Positions 1-8,611 of a stretch of DNA of 64,000 bases are shown here, piece by piece; the stretch's first letter is position 1, and every line of letters begins with the position of its first letter. The stretch comes from Sphingosinicella sp041916975. Lineage in GTDB: Bacteria > Pseudomonadota > Alphaproteobacteria > Sphingomonadales > Sphingomonadaceae. The position numbers and the translations under genes are program-made. Location of the stretch: positions 3,410,001-3,474,000 of the forward strand of contig NZ_JAYRYK010000001.1 in assembly GCF_041916975.1 (NCBI RefSeq). The letters are read 5' to 3'. The notes beneath the pieces were generated by a model. The model did not search any database and was not told the origin of the DNA. It saw nothing but the letters and a program-made list of their open reading frames with translations.

Positions 1-216
1 GCCGTGCGAGGAGGGTCTCGATGCCCTTTGGCTTCAGCCGATTGACGGCGAATCTCAACACGGCGCGAAGGTCGAAAAAATGCCGGGCGCCGCCGTGTGA
101 AATCTCAGAATTAACAGGATCCGATAGGCCTCATTCGTTTTTGATTGGAAAGCAGCGGGGGCAGCCTGTCAGAAGAAAAGTCACGCCGTTTCGAAGGCGG
201 CCTCGGGGAGTATGCA
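1..216. other. left-edge non-coding/unresolved segment
   Basis: No supportable complete gene. On the minus strand, positions ~1-105 read as an open frame containing FDLRAVLRFAVNRLKPKG, which looks protein-like but has no start codon and runs off the edge; it may be the tail or inside of a neighbouring gene. Positions 140-152 (TTTTGATTGGAAAG-like) resemble the motif found upstream of the S10 gene at 2230 and the receptor at 53277. Confidence 0.3.
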
Positions 217-1386
217 GTGAAGGCAGATGTCGCGATCATCGGTGCCGGGCCAGCCGGATTGCTGTTGGGTCATCTGCTCCGCGCTGAAGGTCTTATCGTC
301 AAGATCGTTGAACGCGCCAGTGCCGACCATGTCGTCGGTCGCATCCGCGCAGGTGTGCTTGAACACACCACGACAGACCTCCTCGCCAGGCTTGGCCTTG
401 ATGGCCGCTTGAAGACCGAAGGATTGCTACACAGCGGGTTCGTGCTTGCTGATGGTGAACAGATTGTCCGCATCGATCTTGCTGACCTGACCGGACATCA
501 TGTCACCGTTTACGGCCAGACCGAAATGACGTGCGACCTGATGGAGGCTGCACCGGCGCGTGGTCTGGAGATTTTCTACGAGGCCGAGAACGTCGTGCTC
601 GCAGATATCGAAAGTGAAACGCCGTGCGTTCGTTTCACGAAGGATGGCCGGGACCATTATCTCGAGGCGCGATTCATTGTGGGATGCGACGGCTTTCATG
701 GGCCTTCGCGCCAGGCGATACCGGCAAATCAGGGGGGCATTTATGAGAAGGTCTATCCGTTTGGATGGCTCGGTATCCTCGCTGATGTGCCGCCGTGCCA
801 TGACGAGCTGATTTATGCCAGTCATGAGCGGGGGTTCGCACTGGCGTCCATGCGGTCGGCAACCCGGAGCCGTTACTATATCCAGGTGGCATCCGACGAG
901 ACGCTCGATGACTGGTCCGATGGTCGGCTTTGGGACGAACTTGCGGTAAGGCTCGGACCCGAGGTGGGTGGACGTATAACGCGCGGTGTCGCACTCGAGA
1001 AATCGATCGCGCCACTGAGGTCGTTCGTGTTCGAGCCGATGCGTCACGGTTCGCTGTTTCTTGCCGGCGACAGCGCCCACATCGTTCCGCCCACCGGTGC
1101 CAAAGGCCTGAACCTTGCTGCGTCGGACGTGGCCTATCTTTCGGAAGCGCTTTCGCTGTTCTTCAAGCGCGGGGATCAAGAAGGGATTATCGCGTATTCG
1201 GGACGCGCGCTGGCGCGCGTCTGGAAGGCCGAGCGCTTTTCGTGGCAGCTCACGCATCTGCTGCACCGCTTTCCGGGACAAACCGGGTTCGACCGAAAAA
1301 TGCAGGTGGCGGAGCTGCGTTACATCGCAGGCTCACGAAACGCGCAAGCAAGCATCGCGGAAAACTACGTGGGTCTTTTGCTCTGA
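217..1386 (+). CDS. pobA: 4-hydroxybenzoate 3-monooxygenase
   Basis: Flavoprotein that hydroxylates 4-hydroxybenzoate to protocatechuate with NAD(P)H and O2 in the cytoplasm. The 389-residue product matches the usual ~390 of PobA. Visible motifs: FAD dinucleotide fold GAGPAG (residues 9-14), the DG motif GCDGFHG (~156-162), and GDSAHIVPPTGAKGLNL (~284-300) with the active-site proline loop. Substrate-pocket residues line up with PobA numbering shifted by one: Tyr200, Ser211, Arg213 in YASHERGFALASMRS. I start at GTG 217, preceded by GGGGAG at 205-210; a longer frame to 145 has no ribosome site. It is monocistronic here, and no pobR-like regulator is visible in the window. Feeds the protocatechuate branch of aromatic catabolism. 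Confidence 0.95.
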   Translation: MKADVAIIGAGPAGLLLGHLLRAEGLIVKIVERASADHVVGRIRAGVLEHTTTDLLARLGLDGRLKTEGLLHSGFVLADGEQIVRIDLADLTGHHVTVYGQTEMTCDLMEAAPARGLEIFYEAENVVLADIESETPCVRFTKDGRDHYLEARFIVGCDGFHGPSRQAIPANQGGIYEKVYPFGWLGILADVPPCHDELIYASHERGFALASMRSATRSRYYIQVASDETLDDWSDGRLWDELAVRLGPEVGGRITRGVALEKSIAPLRSFVFEPMRHGSLFLAGDSAHIVPPTGAKGLNLAASDVAYLSEALSLFFKRGDQEGIIAYSGRALARVWKAERFSWQLTHLLHRFPGQTGFDRKMQVAELRYIAGSRNAQASIAENYVGLLL

Positions 1387-1491
1387 TCCGATGATCGGCC
1401 GGGTTCGGGCTTTAGGGGCGGTCCAGCGAGCACGCGCAGGTGCGCAAACTTGCCGAACGCTATCCGAATATGCTGCTGCGATGAGCGCGCA

Positions 1492-2031
1492 TCAGGCCGA
1501 TCCGCTGCGCATGGGCCGGGGCTCGTTGCCGCGCTTGATGAATGTCAGAAACACCTTCAAATTTTCCGTCGCGTGGGTGTTCTCGATCCCGTGCGCGACT
1601 TCAAGGGGCGTATGGACATGATCCCCTTCGGAAACGGCAACGATCTGGCCATCGATTTCCATCTGACCCGACCCACTGACGATATAATAATATTCGTCGA
1701 ACGAGCCTTCGTTGTTGCGGTTGTCGAGATAATGGACATGGACGCCTTCGCTCGCGCCGGGGGGCAGGTCGTATATGATGAAATTGGCGGGCGCCGGGGC
1801 ACCCTCAAAACCGAAGACCTTGATCCTACCCGTCCCTTTTCCCTCGTGAATGCCTGGGATTTCCAGCATACCGGCGGCTTCGGACTCCTTACTGTAGCCG
1901 GCTCGTTTCACATTGGTCTGTTCTGTATCGGTCATCGCGTTGGCATTCTGGCTTAGCACGGCAAAACAGGCTGCACCCGCACCCATGGCCTCCCGGCGCG
2001 TCACCGCCGGGGCTTTCAGCGACTTTGCCAT
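1492..2031 (-). CDS. Tat-exported cupin-domain protein
   Basis: A 179-residue protein with a twin-arginine type leader (TRREAMGAGAACFAVLSQNANA) followed by one cupin barrel. The barrel's metal-binding histidines are visible in GVHVHYLD, the glutamate in FDEYYYIVSGSG, and the second histidine group in GDHVHTPLEVAHGI. Cupins of this shape are small periplasmic metal proteins or dioxygenase-like enzymes; the substrate is not evident. Start chosen at 2031, where GAGGA lies about 9 bases upstream; an upstream ATG at 2046 lacks one. It is convergent with pobA, with ~105 bases between stops, and divergent from the S10 gene at 2230. Confidence 0.75.
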   Translation of the reverse strand: MAKSLKAPAVTRREAMGAGAACFAVLSQNANAMTDTEQTNVKRAGYSKESEAAGMLEIPGIHEGKGTGRIKVFGFEGAPAPANFIIYDLPPGASEGVHVHYLDNRNNEGSFDEYYYIVSGSGQMEIDGQIVAVSEGDHVHTPLEVAHGIENTHATENLKVFLTFIKRGNEPRPMRSGSA

Positions 2032-2163
2032 TTCCGTTGTCCTCAAAGTCTGGCGGGGCGGATGTGAGCCGGCAGCGTAAATCCGCGATACTGCGGCTGT
2101 TCAAGAAATCTGACCAAAGCAGCAGCCGGGGTCAAGTGGCGATATTGATTTTTTTTGTAATTA

Positions 2164-2180
2164 TTAAAAATTTTGATTGA
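2164..2180 (+). promoter_or_regulatory. shared 17-bp upstream motif, copy 1
   Basis: TTAAAAATTTTGATTGA, 50 bases upstream of the S10 gene start. The identical 17 bases recur at 53184-53200 upstream of a TonB receptor. In both places TTTTGTA precedes it by a few bases and CCGAAAT follows 8-9 bases later. Probable promoter element or regulator site; nature unknown. Confidence 0.5.
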
Positions 2181-2229
2181 AAGATGATCCGAAATCCTCT
2201 CCTATCTCGAACAATTTCGGGAGGCGTGG

Positions 2230-3807
2230 ATGTTCAGGAAAGTCGTGAATAATCGGATCGGTTCGCCGTTGGCGGCCGCTGTGTGTGGGCTGGCCATGCT
2301 TGCAAGCCTGTCGTCGCATGCCGAAGACAGGGTCGCCGCACCGCAGCTGACACCTGTGCCGCGCTCGGGGAGTGTCGATGTTCCCTTGATGATGTCCGGC
2401 ATCCCGCCGCTGCCGCCGATGACGATGTCGGCGCGGGAAGGGGCGCGTAAGTTCGTCTCGACGGAAACCGGAACGTTCAACGGCGTGAAAGTCCGTTATC
2501 GGATCGAACTGGCCGAGACGATCATCGAAACCTCCGGCGGAGAACCTGCGGCATCGCTCTTTACGACCAGTTACGTAGCGCAGGGCAAGAACTCGGCCGC
2601 ACGGCCGGTCGTGTTCGTGTTCAACGGCGGGCCCGGGGGATCGTCGGCGCCGCTGCACATGACGGCCCTGGGGCCGAAGCGGCTTTCCTCCCTGAAGCTC
2701 GAGGATCTTGCAAATCCCGACAGTCCGCTGATCGCCAACCCCGAGACGGTGCTCGATGTCGCGGACCTCGTGTTCATCGATCCTGTGGACACGGGCTTCA
2801 GCCGCGCCATGCCGGGAAAGGCTGAACGGTTCCGTACTGTGGATTCGGATTCCGAAGCGCTGACGCAATTCGTTCTGCAGTGGCTCAAGGCGCATGGGCG
2901 GATGAACGCCCCCAAATACATCCTCGGCGAAAGCTACGGATCGCTGCGCGCGATCGCGATGGCGCGCGACCTTGCAAGGTCCAGCGAAAAGGTGGTCATC
3001 GACGGGATTGTTCTCGTCGGGAGTGCCTATACGTTCGGATCGAACGGCCGGACACCTGAACCGCTGATGGTGGCGTCAAAGCTCCCCATGATGGCCTCGG
3101 TCGCCTGGCACTACGGTAAGATCGACAACCGGACCCAGAGCTGGGAGCAGGCGGTGGACAAGGCCCGCGCCTTCGTCCGCGACACCTATGCCGGTGCGCT
3201 CATGCAGGGGCACAGGCTTGATCCGGAAACCCGCGAAAAAGTGATTCGTGCGTTGCCGGGACTTATCGGTATCCCGGAAACCTATTTTCGCCAGAACAAC
3301 CGCATAAGCGTCGCGAACTTCAACGGCGAACTGCTGCGTCAGGAAGGACGCGTTCTCGACCGGAACAACGGGCTTGAAACGCGGCCGGCCGAGCCTGGCA
3401 CACCGGTCGGCGAGCTTGACTACGACAAGATCGTCAGCGGCTACGCGGCGGTGACATCGGCGATGGAGAAGCTGGCGGCGCGGCTTGGTGCAAAAGACCT
3501 TGGGCGTTACGTGATGCTCGACCGCGCCGCCATGAATCCCGGCTATTGGTCGATGCAAATCGCCGGCGATCCCGCGCTCGATGTCACGCTTGCAAAATTG
3601 TTGAACACACACGCGAAGATGCAGCTTCTGGTTCTACAGGGGCGCTACGATACGCTGACCGATATGGGCACGGTCGAATATACGCTCGGCCAGACGGACC
3701 TGGCGCCGCAGCGCTATCGCATCGCCCATTATGACGGCGGCCATGCGCTTGCACCGGAAAAAGAGGCGATGGAGCCGCTGCGCGCGCTGTTGAAAGGTGC
3801 CCGATGA
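2230..3807 (+). CDS. secreted S10 serine carboxypeptidase family protein (S10-1)
   Basis: Secreted/periplasmic serine carboxypeptidase of MEROPS family S10, removing C-terminal residues from peptides. A signal peptide covers about residues 1-31 (ends SLSSHAE). Family landmarks: oxyanion-hole loop FNGGPG (131-136), nucleophile elbow GESYGS with Ser235, catalytic Asp in QGRYDTLT and His in DGGHAL near the C terminus, so the triad is complete. GGGAGG sits just before the ATG. Overlaps the next S10 gene by 4 bases (ATGA), implying translational coupling. Closest relative inside the window by eye is the S10 gene at 49350. Substrate specificity cannot be read from sequence. Confidence 0.88.
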   Translation: MFRKVVNNRIGSPLAAAVCGLAMLASLSSHAEDRVAAPQLTPVPRSGSVDVPLMMSGIPPLPPMTMSAREGARKFVSTETGTFNGVKVRYRIELAETIIETSGGEPAASLFTTSYVAQGKNSAARPVVFVFNGGPGGSSAPLHMTALGPKRLSSLKLEDLANPDSPLIANPETVLDVADLVFIDPVDTGFSRAMPGKAERFRTVDSDSEALTQFVLQWLKAHGRMNAPKYILGESYGSLRAIAMARDLARSSEKVVIDGIVLVGSAYTFGSNGRTPEPLMVASKLPMMASVAWHYGKIDNRTQSWEQAVDKARAFVRDTYAGALMQGHRLDPETREKVIRALPGLIGIPETYFRQNNRISVANFNGELLRQEGRVLDRNNGLETRPAEPGTPVGELDYDKIVSGYAAVTSAMEKLAARLGAKDLGRYVMLDRAAMNPGYWSMQIAGDPALDVTLAKLLNTHAKMQLLVLQGRYDTLTDMGTVEYTLGQTDLAPQRYRIAHYDGGHALAPEKEAMEPLRALLKGAR

Positions 3808-5360
3808 CCATTTCATCGCTTCGGCTGCTTGCCGGCCTGTTCATCGCGGCACTATTGCCGGCTTCCGCCCTTGCGAGCGAGGCTGTCGACAGTCCGCGCG
3901 TCGTGGCCGACGCTGTCACGCATCATCAGGTCACGATCAACCGGACGCGCATAGCTTTTACAGCGCGCGCGGGCGAGACACTGCTCCACGATTGGCGCGG
4001 CGAGCCGACAGCGAGTATTTTCAGCTTCGCCTATCTCAAGGACGGTGCCGATGCTGCGACGCGACCGGTACTGTTTGCGATCGGCGGCGGGCCGGGTTCG
4101 GCGTCAACCTTTCTGCATGTCGGTCTGCTCGGTCCCTGGGCGGTTCCGCTCGATCGGCTTTCGCCGGAATCGATCGGAAAACTTGGGAACCTCCCGCCCG
4201 TCGAACTGGTGGAAAATCCCCTCAGTCCTCTTGATGTGGCTGACATCGTGTTCATCGATCCCGTAGGGACTGGGTATAGCCGTCCACTGAAAGGCGGCGA
4301 CGCCCAATCCTTTTGGAGTGCCGATGGCGATCTCGAAGCGGTCGCACAGTTCATCGAGCAGTGGCTCACAAAGAATGGGCGCTGGAATTCACCCAAGTTC
4401 TTTCTTGGCGAGAGCTACGGCAGCATGCGGGCCGCTCGGATCTCGGAGCCGCTGCTGGGCGGGCCGTATAGTAACGGGCTGCTGCGCGGCATCACGCTGA
4501 ATGGCCTGATCCTTCTTGCCACCACGCTGGATGCGTTTCCAGAAAGCATGGATGCGCCGCCGAAGACATTCGATCCTGACCTCGCCAGCGCGCTTGCCGT
4601 GCCGGGAGCGGCGGCGACGGCCTGGTATCATGGGACAGCCGACCGCGGGGGCGCGAGTGTCGGGGCGCTCGTGGAAGATGCGCGCCGTTTTGCAATGGGT
4701 GCCTATCTGTCTGCACTGCGAAAGGACGCATCGAAGACATTGTCGCCGGAGGAGCGCAAGGCCACCCAGCAGCAGCTGTCGCGCTATACGGGACTTCCCG
4801 CAGCAACGTTCGAGAAAGATCTTCGGATCAGTGCGGCAAACTTCGCAAAAACGGGACTTGCTGCGCGGGGTTTGCAGCTCGGTCAATATGACAGCCGGTA
4901 CACGCTGCCGCTGTCCGACAGTGCCGTAAATCCGGTGGGTGACGATCCTGCGCTAAGTCAGGCGTTTCCCGTGTGGACGGCCGCTATGCACCGGCTGCTC
5001 GACGAGAAGCTGAACGTCAGAATGGAGCGGCCCTATCACCACATCCTGTGGAAGCCGCTTCTCTACAAATGGAACTTCAAACGAGGCGACGCACCGCAGG
5101 AACAGAGTTTTGCTGTCGATCTGGCCGACTCCATGCGCCGAGTCAGTGGGATGCACGTTCTTGTAACAGGCGGTTACTATGATCTTGTCACGCCGGCGGC
5201 GGCGGTGCGACATGCGCTCGACCAGGTGAACGTGCCTGCCGACCGCCTTACGCTCAAAACCTATGAGGGCGGCCACGATCTTTATGTGAGCCCAGCGGCA
5301 GCGGCGGTTGGAGACGATATCCGGGCTCTGATACGAGCGGCTTCGAAGCTCGGCCGCTAG
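3804..5360 (+). CDS. secreted S10 serine carboxypeptidase family protein (S10-2)
   Basis: Second S10 carboxypeptidase, 518 residues, with a signal peptide of ~25 residues (LLPASALASE). The oxyanion loop is IGGGPG (93-98), a substitution of the usual FNGGPG; the nucleophile is Ser204 in GESYGS; catalytic Asp lies in GGYYDLVTP and His in EGGHDLYV. Starts inside the stop of S10-1 (ATGA overlap) and is followed 45 bases later by the M61 N-terminal remnant, so the ancestral operon was probably S10-S10-M61, a peptide-trimming set attacking both ends of peptides. It diverges considerably from S10-1, so it is unlikely to be a recent tandem duplicate. Confidence 0.87.
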   Translation: MTISSLRLLAGLFIAALLPASALASEAVDSPRVVADAVTHHQVTINRTRIAFTARAGETLLHDWRGEPTASIFSFAYLKDGADAATRPVLFAIGGGPGSASTFLHVGLLGPWAVPLDRLSPESIGKLGNLPPVELVENPLSPLDVADIVFIDPVGTGYSRPLKGGDAQSFWSADGDLEAVAQFIEQWLTKNGRWNSPKFFLGESYGSMRAARISEPLLGGPYSNGLLRGITLNGLILLATTLDAFPESMDAPPKTFDPDLASALAVPGAAATAWYHGTADRGGASVGALVEDARRFAMGAYLSALRKDASKTLSPEERKATQQQLSRYTGLPAATFEKDLRISAANFAKTGLAARGLQLGQYDSRYTLPLSDSAVNPVGDDPALSQAFPVWTAAMHRLLDEKLNVRMERPYHHILWKPLLYKWNFKRGDAPQEQSFAVDLADSMRRVSGMHVLVTGGYYDLVTPAAAVRHALDQVNVPADRLTLKTYEGGHDLYVSPAAAAVGDDIRALIRAASKLGR

Positions 5361-5405
5361 GCAGCGGCTTCATCGCTGCTAACCGCACGCGTCAGAAAGG
5401 AGAAC

Positions 5406-5645
5406 GTGGTGAAGCTCGGCAGGGGAGCCATTTCTGACGGTGAACGGCCGCGTCGGTGGGGTGATCGCCGGATTCGGAGGACATTGCTGAGCGCGCTGAT
5501 GGCGGCGCTTGTCGTCGATCCCGCAGCGGCCCAGGCACAGACGTCCGAGCCTCGACTGGCCTATACGGTTCGGCCGGAACGTGAGGGGACGGAGGTCACG
5601 CACCTCAAGGTCGATCTGCAGATCACCGGGACGATGAAGAAGTAG
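5406..5645 (+). pseudogene. 5' remnant of an M61 glycyl aminopeptidase gene
   Basis: A 79-residue product with a signal peptide (LLSALMAALVVDPAAAQA) followed by LAYTVRPE...THLKVDLQITG, which resembles the first strands of the N-terminal beta domain of M61 aminopeptidases; the frame then stops at TAG. The rest of a ~600-residue enzyme, including the HExxH zinc site, is absent. GTG start 5406 follows AAGGAGA (5396-5402), an intact ribosome site, which suggests a once-functional third gene of the S10 operon. A C-terminal M61 remnant lies at 39878-40210 on the same strand, and an M61 gene lies at the right edge (62818). Assignment rests on a short match, so moderate confidence. Confidence 0.55.
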
Positions 5646-5685
5646 CGGTTCCCGACCCGAATGCTTACCCCGCCCACGTACCTCC

Positions 5686-5896
5686 CTCACCGTCCGCATC
5701 CCCGAGGCCTGCCGCATGACCGGCATCGGACGGTCCAAGCACTACGAACTCATCAAGGCTAGAGAGATCGAAACCCCTCAAGGTCGGCAGCAGCGCGCTG
5801 GTCACCGTGGCCGGGCTGAAAGTGTTCCTCGACAAATGCAGGGCGTTAAGCGCCCCCTTCGGTCGTTCCGGCCGTGGCGTAACTGATCGGGGTTAG
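5686..5896 (+). pseudogene. frameshifted excisionase/AlpA-like helix-turn-helix gene
   Basis: Frame from 5686 reads LTVRIPEACRMTGIGRSKHYELIKAREIET, a typical small winged helix-turn-helix of excisionase/AlpA-like proteins encoded beside integrases in alphaproteobacterial mobile elements. At the run of four C (5774-5777) the frame is lost; skipping one base restores LKVGSSALVTVAGLKVFLDK, ending at TAG 5894-5896. So a single-base insertion plus a missing start codon mark it as a relic. No integrase is visible nearby. It lies immediately after the truncated M61 5' end, which makes it a candidate footprint of a mobile element at the left edge of the catabolic island. Confidence 0.6.
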
Positions 5897-5917
5897 CTGC
5901 TGCAGGCGGGCGCAATG

Positions 5918-7027
5918 TTAGAGACGCAGAGCAAACTCGGTCAGCTCATCAGCCAGTTGCTCCACGAGTGTGGGCTGGCCTGATAGATAGTGGTTGCCCC
6001 CCTTGAGTTGGACGTGGCGCGCCCGACCTGGAGCGGCATTCATCCATTCCACTACATCGCTCGGAAAGGTAGAGGAATCAGCCGTGTGTTCTGCGAGGAG
6101 CACTGGAACCTGCGTGCGGGCAAGGCAGGCTGGCCCGTCGCCCCGGCTGCACATTGCCCACTGGCTGAGATAGGCGGTGAGGGAAGTGTAGCGCCCCATG
6201 CTGTTCGCGGCGTGGTTCTGCATTTTCGGTGCCCCCCAGACGCTGGTGCCGGGTGGTCGGTCATTGGGATCGATCGAGGGGTCGAGACATCGCGGATCCG
6301 CAAGCGTGCGGTGAATGATGAAGGCCATGTCTCGCGGGCCATCGGGAATCGCGCGGAGCTGCCGCAGCTTTGCCCTTGCCCATTCCTCGATGCGATCCTG
6401 CCTACGGCGCTGCGCTGCCCGATAGCGACCGAGGAAGTCTGCCGAATATGGTGGGCCGTTTTCAGGGTTGAACATATCGAGCGAAGGGTCACTCGACAGG
6501 GGATCGTGCTCGTCGATCACAGCGGGATCGATCCAGCATTGCATGAGGCGCGAACGGCCGAGATGGGCTGCCGACAGTGCAATGCCCTGCGCTGGAGGAA
6601 GGTCTTCGGGTGATAGGTCGATAGGATCGCCGGCTGGCGTTTCCGTGATGTCGAGATGTTCAGCCTGTGACTGGTAGAGGCTGACAAGCGCCGCACCGCC
6701 GCTGTTGCCGATCAGCAGGATGCGATCGTAACCCTGCGCGCGAAGCCAGCGCACGCCTGCACCCAGATCCTGTATCGCGCGTTCCAGAAGCATCGCCACG
6801 TCGCTGCCAAGATACCGCGTGTTGAGGCCGAGGGCAGCGATGCCGCGCTTGCGCAGCGGTTCGAGCAGATAATGGTGCATGAAGTTTGATGTGGGGTGGA
6901 TGACGATGGCCGCCACCTTGCCGGGTGCGCGGTGGAATGCGCCCCAGATACGCGGGCGCATCAGTTGCAGACCGGACTGGCTTTCATGTGCGTCGCCCTG
7001 CGCGACGTCGATGAGGACGGCTTCCAC
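5918..7027 (-). CDS. alpha/beta-hydrolase
   Basis: Cytoplasmic 369-residue alpha/beta-hydrolase. The nucleophile elbow is GNSGG with Ser109; the likely acid is Asp in HTADSSTFPSD and the base His in GGNHYLSGQ. A long insertion of ~130 residues between the elbow and the acid, rich in Arg (RYRAAQRRRQDRIEEWARAKLRQL), would form the lid. Begins with GTG, GGAG ~9 bases upstream, 18 bases after the ALDH stop, so it is third in the aminotransferase-ALDH-hydrolase operon. Possible roles are ester, amide or thioester hydrolysis or C-C cleavage of a ring-opening product; sequence does not decide. Confidence 0.75.
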   Translation of the reverse strand: MEAVLIDVAQGDAHESQSGLQLMRPRIWGAFHRAPGKVAAIVIHPTSNFMHHYLLEPLRKRGIAALGLNTRYLGSDVAMLLERAIQDLGAGVRWLRAQGYDRILLIGNSGGAALVSLYQSQAEHLDITETPAGDPIDLSPEDLPPAQGIALSAAHLGRSRLMQCWIDPAVIDEHDPLSSDPSLDMFNPENGPPYSADFLGRYRAAQRRRQDRIEEWARAKLRQLRAIPDGPRDMAFIIHRTLADPRCLDPSIDPNDRPPGTSVWGAPKMQNHAANSMGRYTSLTAYLSQWAMCSRGDGPACLARTQVPVLLAEHTADSSTFPSDVVEWMNAAPGRARHVQLKGGNHYLSGQPTLVEQLADELTEFALRL

Positions 7028-7045
7028 CCGGCTCGGCTCCGATTT

Positions 7046-8548
7046 TCAAATGCGGAGAATAATGGATTTGGTCTGAAGGCACGCATCGAGCGCATCGCGC
7101 CCCAGATCCTTGCCGTGGCCAGATGCCTTGCGTCCGCCTTCGGGAAGGCCGGGGTAGGGGAAGCCGCTGTTGTTCACCAGCACCTTGCCACATTCCAGTG
7201 CTTCCGAAACGCGCATGACCCGGCTGATGTTCGATGACCAGATCGTTGCGGCCAGCCCGTATTCGGAATCGTTGGCCAGCGACAGCGCTTCTTCCTCGTC
7301 TTCGAACCGATAGACGGAGAGAACCGGGCCGAACACTTCCTCGCGCGTGATGACGGCATCCTGCATCGCGCCCGTCACGATCGCGGGGCTGACGAAATAG
7401 CCCGCGTCATCATCGACCGCTGCGCCGCGCAGAACCTCGCAGCCGGCACTTGCCGCCGCCTCCACATAGCCGGTCACCCGCTGCTTCTGCGCGGCGTTCA
7501 CCAGCGGGCCCATGAAGACGTCGGATGAAAAGCCGGCCCCGACCTTGAGTGTCATCGCGTGCTTGTGCAGCCGTTCGACCACTTCGTCGTGGATCCGCGA
7601 TTGGACGTAAAGGCGCGATCCGGCCACGCAGATCTGACCGGAATTGAGGAAGATCGATGCGGCCGCGCCGGGTACGGCGTCGTTGAGATCGGCATCATCG
7701 AACAGCAGGACTGGAGACTTTCCACCCAGTTCCAGAGTGTGTTTCTTGAGGTTCCGCCCTGCGATCTCGCCGATGCGGCGGCCGGTTGCAGTGGAGCCCG
7801 TGAAGCTGATCTTGGCGACGCCAGGATGGCGCACGAGCGCTTCGCCTGCGTCGGCGCCGCGTCCCGTCACCACGTTGACGACGCCTTTGGGGATACCGGC
7901 CTGCTCGATCAGGTCCGCCAGCATCAGCGCGGAGAGGCTGGTATCCTCTGCGGGTTTCAGCACCACTGTGCAACCGGCGGCCAGGGCGGGCGCGAGTTTC
8001 CACGCCGCCATCATGAACGGCACGTTCCACGGAATGATGGCGCCGATCACGCCGACCGGCGACTTCTGCGTGTAGCCCCGAAACACGCCCGCACCCGGCG
8101 GTCCTTCGACCGGCATCGTCTCGCCTGCGATCTTGGTCGGCCAACCGGCATAATAGCGATAGACGCCCGCCGAACCCATGATCGTCGGTCCGAACGCGAA
8201 CCAGCTCGGCATACCGTTGTCGAGCGTTTCAAGCTGGGCGAGTACGGCGGCGTTGCTTTCGATCAGCGCGACAAGATTGAGGATCAGGCGTTCGCGGGCC
8301 GCGGGGCCGATTTCGGCCCATTCGGGCGAGCGCAGCGCGCGGTTAGCCGCTGCGACGGCAACGTCGATTTCCGCTGCGCCGCCGGCACCGATCTCCGCAA
8401 CCTGCGCGCCGGAAGATGGATCCAGAACGGGAATTGCCGCACTCGCCGCGGCCCAGCGGCCGTCGATATAGTGCGCCGGTTTGCGTGCGAGCCGCTGACG
8501 TGTTTCGGGTTCAAGGACCGAAAGATCGTGACGAAACGGGTTGGTCAT
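7046..8548 (-). CDS. NAD(P)+-dependent aldehyde dehydrogenase
   Basis: 500-residue ALDH superfamily enzyme oxidising an aldehyde to the acid. Catalytic residues are present: Asn175 in PWNVPF, Glu273 in LELGGKSP, Cys307 in NSGQICVAGSRL; the coenzyme-binding FTGSTATG is at ~249-256. Start at 8548 is preceded by GAGGAGA; the 11 extra upstream codons of the open frame lack a site. Lies 63 bases downstream of the class III aminotransferase gene, so the pair would convert a primary amine to an aldehyde and then to an acid. An operator-like repeat at 10076 presumably controls the whole operon. Confidence 0.92.
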   Translation of the reverse strand: MTNPFRHDLSVLEPETRQRLARKPAHYIDGRWAAASAAIPVLDPSSGAQVAEIGAGGAAEIDVAVAAANRALRSPEWAEIGPAARERLILNLVALIESNAAVLAQLETLDNGMPSWFAFGPTIMGSAGVYRYYAGWPTKIAGETMPVEGPPGAGVFRGYTQKSPVGVIGAIIPWNVPFMMAAWKLAPALAAGCTVVLKPAEDTSLSALMLADLIEQAGIPKGVVNVVTGRGADAGEALVRHPGVAKISFTGSTATGRRIGEIAGRNLKKHTLELGGKSPVLLFDDADLNDAVPGAAASIFLNSGQICVAGSRLYVQSRIHDEVVERLHKHAMTLKVGAGFSSDVFMGPLVNAAQKQRVTGYVEAAASAGCEVLRGAAVDDDAGYFVSPAIVTGAMQDAVITREEVFGPVLSVYRFEDEEEALSLANDSEYGLAATIWSSNISRVMRVSEALECGKVLVNNSGFPYPGLPEGGRKASGHGKDLGRDALDACLQTKSIILRI

Positions 8549-8611
8549 GCTTGTCTCCTCGCCCAAGGTTTCCGGGTTCACGGCCGCAATCGTTGTTGCG
8601 GAGCACCCGGA

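Noticed and set aside
1..105. Minus-strand protein-like frame at the left edge
   Set aside because: Too short, no start codon inside the window and no family recognised; mentioned only as an edge note.
427..1281. 284-codon open frame antisense to pobA
   Set aside because: Complementary-strand shadow of a GC-rich gene; no ribosome site or protein-like features, while pobA is unambiguous.
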